DNA of 64,000 bases from JAFAXD01 sp051985675 (lineage in GTDB: Bacteria > Pseudomonadota > Alphaproteobacteria > Rhizobiales > Xanthobacteraceae): assembly GCA_051985675.1 (NCBI GenBank), contig JBPYFJ010000153.1, positions 81,835-145,834 of the forward strand. The letters run 5' to 3'. Below are positions 58,845 through 64,000 of the stretch, in pieces. A program made the position numbers and the translations under genes. The notes under the pieces are model-generated. The model saw only the letters and a program-made list of their open reading frames with translations. It had not been told where the DNA came from and searched no databases. Position 1 is the first letter of the stretch. The number at the start of each line of letters is the position of its first letter.

Positions 58845-60047
58845 TCAATCCGCCGTCTTGCTCGAGCCAGCGTCAGCCGAAGGCTGCCCAGGACCGACCT
58901 GCGGGGCGCCCTCCTCCTGTGGCGTCACCTTCTGACCCGGCCGTGCCCGCATCAAACCGTTGACGACGACGCGATCGTCGGGTGAAAGCCCATCCTTGAC
59001 GACCCGCATTTGGCCGACCGCCTGACCGAACGTGACAAACTTTTGGTGGACGGTCCCGTCGGACGCGACAACCAGCAGGAATTTGCGCGCCTGATCAGTG
59101 CCGATCGCCACTTCCGGCACCAGCAGCGCCAGATAGGGCGGCGTTCCAGGGACGCGGATGCGCCCGAACATGCCGGGAGTCAAAACGCCGTCGGGATTGG
59201 AAAGGACCGCGCGCCCCCGGATGGTGCCAGACGCCTTGTCGATGACGTTGTCGACAAAGTCCAAACGGCCCTGGTGTAGAAAATCCTTCTCATCGAGAAG
59301 TTTGACCGAGACGACCACGCTGCCTTCGCGGCTCGTGACGTCCTTGCCCTCCTTGGCCATCCGCTCGTAGCGCAGATAAGCGGCCTCATCGAAGGTGAAC
59401 TCGAACCGGATCGGATCAAGCGACACGATGTTGGCGAGCATCGTCGAATTGCCGGTGATCCCGCCGGTCACAAGGTTTCCGACGGAGACACGACGATCGC
59501 CGATCCGGCCGCTGATCGGCGCTTTCAGCTCGGTGAATTGATGGTCGAGCTCGGCCGAGGCGACGGCCTCTTCCTGGGCTTTGACGGCGGCCTCCGCGAC
59601 GTTCTTGGTCTGCAGCCGCTGGTCATAAGTTTGCTGCGTGACAGTCTTGTCCTTGACCAGCTGCGCAGCGCGATCGAGGTCGCTCTGGGCGTAAGCCAGG
59701 TTGGCGCGGGCTTGCGCCAGGTTGGCCTTGGCCTGCTCGAGCGCATGCCGGTACGGCCGCCGATCGATGACAAAGAGGACATCGCCCTCCTTCACCATCT
59801 GGCCGTCGGTAAAGTTGATCTTCTCGAGATAGCCGCCGACGCGCGCGCGGATTTCGACCGAATCGACCGCAACGAAGCGTCCGACGTACTCGTCCTCGTC
59901 GACCACCAGTTTGCGGGCTGGCTTGGCAACCGTCACGGCCGGCGGGGGCGGCGGTCCCTTGGCCTGCTGCGGCTGGCCCTCGCTGCACCCCGCGGTCGCA
60001 ACTCCCAGAACCGCGGCCGCTGCCAAAAAGCGTGCAAAAACCGTCAT
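58845..60047 (-). CDS. RND efflux periplasmic adaptor lipoprotein (MFP)
   Basis: A 400-residue membrane-fusion protein. The leader FLAAAAVLGVATAGCSEGQP contains a lipobox ending in Cys, so it is a lipoprotein. The lipoyl halves (VDSVEIRARVGGYLEKINFT and ELKAPISGRIGDRRVSVGNL) flank a helical hairpin (about 100-165, AKANLAQARANLAYAQSDLD). The C-terminal PGQKVTPQEEGAP tail is typical of MexE/AcrA-like adaptors. The start ATG 60047 follows GGGGAG. It is first in the operon with the RND pump; no TetR regulator or TolC gene is adjacent. Confidence 0.92.
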   Translation of the reverse strand: MTVFARFLAAAAVLGVATAGCSEGQPQQAKGPPPPPAVTVAKPARKLVVDEDEYVGRFVAVDSVEIRARVGGYLEKINFTDGQMVKEGDVLFVIDRRPYRHALEQAKANLAQARANLAYAQSDLDRAAQLVKDKTVTQQTYDQRLQTKNVAEAAVKAQEEAVASAELDHQFTELKAPISGRIGDRRVSVGNLVTGGITGNSTMLANIVSLDPIRFEFTFDEAAYLRYERMAKEGKDVTSREGSVVVSVKLLDEKDFLHQGRLDFVDNVIDKASGTIRGRAVLSNPDGVLTPGMFGRIRVPGTPPYLALLVPEVAIGTDQARKFLLVVASDGTVHQKFVTFGQAVGQMRVVKDGLSPDDRVVVNGLMRARPGQKVTPQEEGAPQVGPGQPSADAGSSKTAD

Positions 60048-60281
60048 AAATGCTCCCCACCAGGCCCTTCCCGGCGCTCTTGGTGCCCCCCTATATATGT
60101 GGTGCGGCGCGGCACACATCCTGGATCGCGTGTTCGTGACCGCAGCCGCAGCTTGGACTTTCCGCGCCGCTGCCCGCTTCCCCATATCCAACCCCTCATC
60201 GCAACCTGACCGCATGGCCGATGGCAGCCGCTCTGAGCGGCCGCCAAATCGTGTCCGATCGCCCGCACAAGACTAATCCCA

Positions 60282-61271
60282 ATGTTTGACGAATCCCACG
60301 CCGATCCCGCCCCCGATACCGTCCAACCCGTCGACGGAACATTGCTCGACGCCTATTCGCGCGCCGTGATTGACGTGGTCGAGCGCCTCGGTCCGGCCGT
60401 CGTCGGCCTGCACACCCGCGGCGACCGGCGCGGCGGCTCCGGATCGGGCGTTATTGTGGCGCCGGACGGACTGATTCTGACCAACAGCCACGTGGTCGGG
60501 GGCGCCAACCGCATGGCGGTGACAACCGCCGACGGCCGCAGCCTCAACGCCCGGGTGGTCGGCGACGATCCCGATACCGATCTGGCGTTGGTGCGGGTCG
60601 AGGAGAACGTCGCCCTGCCCGCAGCGCGCCTGGGCGATTCCAAATCGCTCAAGCGCGGCCAGCTGGTGATCGCGATCGGCAACCCGCTCGGGTTCGAATC
60701 GACAGTGACGACGGGCGTCGTCTCGGCGCTCGGCCGGTCGCTGCGCGCGCACACCGGGCGGCTGATCGACGACATCATCCAGACCGACGCCGCGCTCAAT
60801 CCCGGCAATTCCGGCGGGCCGCTCGTGTCCTCGCGCGGCGAGGTGGTCGGAATCAATACCGCGATCATCCTCGGCACCCAGGGCATCTGCTTTGCGGTCG
60901 CCGCCAACACCGCGAACTTCGTGCTCGGCGAACTGGTGCGGCACGGGCGTGTGCGCCGCTCGTTCGTGGGAATCGCGGCCGCGCAGACGGCGCTACCGCG
61001 CCGACTGCGGCATGTGGCCGGCGTCGCGCAGGACAACGCGGTGATGATCTCGAGCGTCGAGACGGGTGGCCCGGCGGACCGGGCCGGTCTCGCCGCCGGC
61101 GATATCATTCTGTCGATGGATGGAACGGTCGTGACCGGCGCCGACGATCTCGTGCGGACATTGACCGCGGACAAGATCGGTCGCGAGGTTCTGGTCGAGA
61201 CGCTGCGCAAGGGCGAGCGCCGTACCGTCACCTTGACCGCGCAAGAGCGGCCGCGCGGCGGCCGCGATTGA
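60282..61271 (+). CDS. HtrA/DegP-like S1C serine protease without signal peptide
   Basis: A 329-residue trypsin-like protease with one PDZ domain. The catalytic triad is visible: His in LILTNSHVVGGAN, Asp in DPDTDLALVRVEEN and Ser in NPGNSGGPLVSSRGEVVGIN. PDZ covers about 225-320 (ETGGPADRAGLAAGDIILSM). The N-terminus FDESHADPAPDTVQPVDGTL is acidic, with no signal or membrane segment, so it may be cytoplasmic, unlike DegP. The ATG at 60282 fits; an upstream exported start was not found. It converges with murJ with no gap. Confidence 0.88.
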   Translation: MFDESHADPAPDTVQPVDGTLLDAYSRAVIDVVERLGPAVVGLHTRGDRRGGSGSGVIVAPDGLILTNSHVVGGANRMAVTTADGRSLNARVVGDDPDTDLALVRVEENVALPAARLGDSKSLKRGQLVIAIGNPLGFESTVTTGVVSALGRSLRAHTGRLIDDIIQTDAALNPGNSGGPLVSSRGEVVGINTAIILGTQGICFAVAANTANFVLGELVRHGRVRRSFVGIAAAQTALPRRLRHVAGVAQDNAVMISSVETGGPADRAGLAAGDIILSMDGTVVTGADDLVRTLTADKIGREVLVETLRKGERRTVTLTAQERPRGGRD

Positions 61272-62831
61272 TCAGGCTGCCGTGCTCGGCGGAACAGCCT
61301 CGGGCGCGGGCCGGCCGCGGAACGCCGAAAACCACTTGCGGTCGAACAACAGCGTGATCGTGCCGACGTAGGCGATCAGGCCGACGAGGGCGAGCACAAG
61401 TAGCAGCGCCTCTGGCCGGAACCGCGGCAATGGTGCGAGCAGCGTGCCGAGGATTAGCCCGCCCAGCCACAGGGAAAGCGCCAGGACCACAGCAGCCGCC
61501 ACCAATTTCAAGGTCGACGCCTTCAGGCGCTGGTCGAATGACAGCAGACGCGCGCGCAACGCAAACCACAGCAGCAGCGCGACGTTGATCCAGACGCCCA
61601 TCGAGGTGGCGAACGCGAGACCGACCTGCGCGAGCGGCTTCATCAGCACGATCTTCAGTGCAACGTTGACCACGACACCGACAGCGAGCGCTTTTACCGG
61701 GGTCGCGGTGTCGCCGCGCGAGAGGAACGTGGCGGACAGTACGCGTGCGAGCACAAATGGCACCAGCCCGACTGTGTAGGCCGCGAGCGTCGCGCCGGCG
61801 GCGGCTGCATCGGCGGCGGTGAATTTCCCGTGCCCGAACAGCGCCAGCATGATGAGATCTGGCACCATGAGGAAGGCGACAAAGCAGGGCAGCGACATCA
61901 GCAGCGTGAGTTCGACTGCCCGATCCTGCGCGCCGCGTGCGCCGACCTCGTCGCCGCGTGCAAGTCGGCTGGCCATCTCGGGGAGCAGCACCGTGCCGAC
62001 CGCGATGCCGATCACGCCGATCGGCAATTGATTGAGCCGGTCGGCGTAATAAAGCGCCGAGAGCGCGCCGGCGGGCAGAAAGCTTGCAATAATGGTGTCG
62101 GCGAACAGCGCGATCTGCGTTCCGGCGGAGCCCAGAACCGCCGGGCCGAGCGCCCGGAAAAAGCGTTTCAGATCGTCGTCAAACCTGACGCGTGCAAAGC
62201 GGGGCAGCACACCCTGGACGCACGCATCGGACCCGACCAGCAGCGCCTCGAGACAGCCCGCGAGCAGAACGCCCCAGGCGGCCGCGTAGCCGGCGCTCGG
62301 AAACAGCCACGCCAGTCCGAGCGTCAGCATCATTGCGACGTTGAGCAGGATCGGCGCGGCGGCCGGCGACGCAAAGCGTCCTAACGTGTTGAGAATGCCG
62401 CCGTAGAGCGTGACCATCGACACCAGCAACAAATACGGAAAGGTGATGCGGGTGAGTGCGGTCGCCAGCGTGAAGCGCTCCGGATCGAGCCCTGGCGCGA
62501 GCACAGAGATCACCGTCGGGGTGAACACGAGCGCGAACCCCAGCAGGACGAGCTCGACCGCAAACAGCAGCGTGAAGATGCGATCGGCGAAGTATTTCGC
62601 CGCCTCCGCCCCGCCTTGGCCGCGGACCCGCGCATAAGCCGGCACGAACGCTGCGTTGAAGGCACCCTCGGCAAAGATCGCCCGGAAATGATTGGGCAGG
62701 CGCAGCGCTATGAAGAAGGCGTCTGCCAGCGGACCGGCGCCCAGGATCGCGGCCAGCACGATGTCGCGCGCAAAACCGGTGACGCGCGAGAGCAGCGTCA
62801 GTCCACCGACGGTGAGGATGCGAGAGAGCAT
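61272..62831 (-). CDS. murJ: lipid II flippase MurJ
   Basis: A 519-residue MVF/MOP-family protein with fourteen helices. The N-terminus is MLSRILTVGGLTLLSRVTGF then ARDIVLAAILGAGPLADAFF, strongly conserved in MurJ. Further marks are RLPNHFRAIFAEGAFNAAFV, LPAGALSALYYADRLNQLPI and FLSRGDTATPVKALAVGVVV. It moves lipid II across the inner membrane for peptidoglycan synthesis and is normally essential. Length fits the family. It is the last clearly core gene before the altered region at the right end. Confidence 0.95.
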   Translation of the reverse strand: MLSRILTVGGLTLLSRVTGFARDIVLAAILGAGPLADAFFIALRLPNHFRAIFAEGAFNAAFVPAYARVRGQGGAEAAKYFADRIFTLLFAVELVLLGFALVFTPTVISVLAPGLDPERFTLATALTRITFPYLLLVSMVTLYGGILNTLGRFASPAAAPILLNVAMMLTLGLAWLFPSAGYAAAWGVLLAGCLEALLVGSDACVQGVLPRFARVRFDDDLKRFFRALGPAVLGSAGTQIALFADTIIASFLPAGALSALYYADRLNQLPIGVIGIAVGTVLLPEMASRLARGDEVGARGAQDRAVELTLLMSLPCFVAFLMVPDLIMLALFGHGKFTAADAAAAGATLAAYTVGLVPFVLARVLSATFLSRGDTATPVKALAVGVVVNVALKIVLMKPLAQVGLAFATSMGVWINVALLLWFALRARLLSFDQRLKASTLKLVAAAVVLALSLWLGGLILGTLLAPLPRFRPEALLLVLALVGLIAYVGTITLLFDRKWFSAFRGRPAPEAVPPSTAA

Positions 62832-63369
62832 ATGACCTATTGTCGGGCGGAAGCGCGAAATCGCGCCACCATAGCTGTTTGGCTAATCACGCAGCCGCGG
62901 CGAGCTCCCGGCTACGTTGAGTCGGCTGAACTCCCTGATATCAGGGAATTAAGCAGGCAATTTGCGAATTTGCCGGCCTATTGCAGGCCATTCATTGCTG
63001 TTTTTAGAGATAAATCAGTTATTTAGCTTGTTCTGCCTTCCGCCGACCGCAGCGACAAAGCAGGCATCAAGCAGGGATTTTTTCGCCGCTAGCACGGATT
63101 TGCGGCGCCTCATCCATTGGTACGTGCACATCGCTAATAGCGGGTGATGCCCTTCCCTTGAAATATTTCCTGGGCCTCCCTTGTGCGGCCTCGAGGTCGA
63201 ATTACATGTCGTGACGTTATTTAGTATCGCGCCGCTTCAGCGGCACCGCGGCCCGCCTCGCGTAGGGCCGGCCGCACAGTCCCGGTAAGCCCAAAGCCCA
63301 CAACCCGCGCCAGCAGTGATGGCGCGTCCGCGCCGCCGCATTAGGCGTGCGCGAACCGGAGACTGAAAT
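62832..63369. other. gap at the likely edge of a mobile region
   Basis: 538 bp without a gene. It includes a perfect 16-bp palindrome TCCCTGATATCAGGGA (62932-62947), then a distinctly AT-rich stretch (about 62985-63040), and a small hairpin GCGCCA/TGGCGC at 63307-63325. No att site, integrase or tRNA was recognised. The change in composition and the phage-like genes that follow suggest this gap holds the junction of an integrated element. Confidence 0.5.
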
Positions 63370-63690
63370 ATGCCAGCCAAATCCTTTCCCTCTTTCGAAG
63401 TGCGTGCAAAGGGCACGCTTCGGGTCCGAGAAACCGTCGCTCCCGTGACCATCTTGATTGACGCAGACTACTGCGGCCAACCGGCTGCGGTGGGCCGCGT
63501 TTACGGCCCCGCCGATGCGCTATTCGACGCTTTCTATCATCAGGAAGGAATTCTCGAGATCGCAGGCGTCAAAATTCCCGCCCGTTTCCGCGCCTACCAC
63601 GATGTCGACGAACTCGCATTTTTTGATGCTCCTCCGCTGTACCGCGCGCTCGCTCGCCGTGCTGCAAAACGACTAGCATCGGGGGGATGA
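63370..63690 (+). CDS. hypothetical protein, probably mobile-element associated
   Basis: A 106-residue soluble protein starting MPAKSFPSFEVRAKGTLRVR. Predicted beta-rich in the first half (ETVAPVTILIDADYCGQPAA) and helical at the end (YRALARRAAKRLASGG). No family is recognised. Its stop overlaps the ATG of the next gene (ATGA at 63687-63690), so the two are one unit. The partner is a ParB-like phage-type protein, which suggests a prophage or integrative-element gene. Confidence 0.6.
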   Translation: MPAKSFPSFEVRAKGTLRVRETVAPVTILIDADYCGQPAAVGRVYGPADALFDAFYHQEGILEIAGVKIPARFRAYHDVDELAFFDAPPLYRALARRAAKRLASGG

Positions 63691-64000
63691 GCGTGAACAC
63701 CCTGCACAACTGCCCAGAACTGAAGCACCTATCGATCGATAGGGTGAAACCATACAAAAATCACGCGCGGCGCCATAAGAAGTCACAGCTTGAAAAACTC
63801 AAGGCGCTGATCCGCCATTTCGGCCAAGTCGTGCCAATCATCGTAGACGATCAGAACGTCATCGTGGACGGACACGCGATTTGGCAAGCGCAACGCGAGC
63901 TGCACGCTGACGAGGTGATGGTCGTCACTATGGCCGGCCGCAATCCAGCTGACGTAAGAGCGCTGCGGCTTGCCCTCAACCGCATCGCACAAGAAACCAC
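63687..64000 (+). CDS. ParB/Srx-fold nuclease-domain protein, truncated by window end
   Basis: 104 codons of an open frame running off the window. After MSVNTLHNCPELKHLSIDRV it has a ParB-N domain: KPYKNHARRHKKSQLEKLKA, then FGQVVPIIVDDQNVIVDGHA (box with V-DGHA as in family V-dGHgR), WQAQRELHADEVMVV and VRALRLALNRIAQET. Phage and plasmid proteins with this start often continue into a DNA adenine or cytosine methyltransferase domain. The ATG at 63687 overlaps the preceding stop. Confidence 0.75.
   Translation, partial: MSVNTLHNCPELKHLSIDRVKPYKNHARRHKKSQLEKLKALIRHFGQVVPIIVDDQNVIVDGHAIWQAQRELHADEVMVVTMAGRNPADVRALRLALNRIAQET

Noticed and set aside
62616..63026. 136-codon plus-strand frame at the murJ start
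   Set aside because: Mostly antisense to murJ; the last 30 codons beyond murJ look protein-like but belong to no family I can name.

Overview
The window reads as chromosomal DNA of a GC-rich alphaproteobacterium of the Hyphomicrobiales (Rhizobiales), most like the Bradyrhizobium/Xanthobacteraceae side. The clues are many Bug-type solute receptors, small rhizobial stress proteins (DUF1236, DUF3309, DUF6496, DUF883), a giant GPR-like polar coiled-coil protein, a PmtA-type phospholipid methyltransferase and a ThiM-ThiE-ThiD operon behind a TPP riboswitch. No rRNA, tRNA, CRISPR array or intact insertion sequence was seen. The genus is inference.

Layout. 0-9 kb is accessory-looking: an MFS carrier, a Crp/Fnr regulator, many small secreted or membrane proteins, a type IB topoisomerase with a basic partner, an ElaB/YqjE-like pair, and two gene fossils (3080-3268 and a YihY/BrkB tail near 6.4 kb). 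8.8-13 kb holds a two-subunit Rieske dioxygenase and Bug receptors, with a frameshifted third Bug copy between two intact ones. 13-17.5 kb has a vWA protein, a glycosyltransferase overlapping a PlcP/LpxH-type phosphoesterase, and an MprF-type membrane protein. 17.8-22.9 kb has another Bug receptor, a flavin monooxygenase, a chagasin-type protease inhibitor, a ferredoxin reductase and its likely 2Fe-2S ferredoxin. 23-31.4 kb has the 1752-residue GPR-like protein and an Mla-type lipid transporter (MlaD, MlaF, STAS-MlaE).

31.4-39.5 kb mixes amino-acid enzymes with a second lipid locus: PmtA, a second PlcP-type phosphoesterase behind a PHO-box-like site, and a divergent GT21 ceramide-type glucosyltransferase. 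39.5-43 kb is the riboswitch-led thiM-thiE-thiD operon running into an orphan TRAP receptor. 45.6-50.3 kb is a complete livG-F-K-H-M branched-chain amino-acid ABC operon. 50.4-62.8 kb has cytochromes, a frameshifted CHRD gene, an orphan form II CoxL-type molybdenum hydroxylase, an RND efflux pair, an HtrA-like protease and MurJ. After 62.9 kb composition changes, and two overlapping genes with a ParB-like domain run off the end, probably the edge of a mobile element.

The most novel structure is a dispersed composite repeat present three times (20102-20269, 21933-22099, 37624-37780). Each copy is two long CTAG-bounded hairpins separated by a conserved 13-bp spacer. One copy supplies the stop codon of the ferredoxin gene. 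Second in interest are the two lipid-remodelling loci and the PHO-box-like site.
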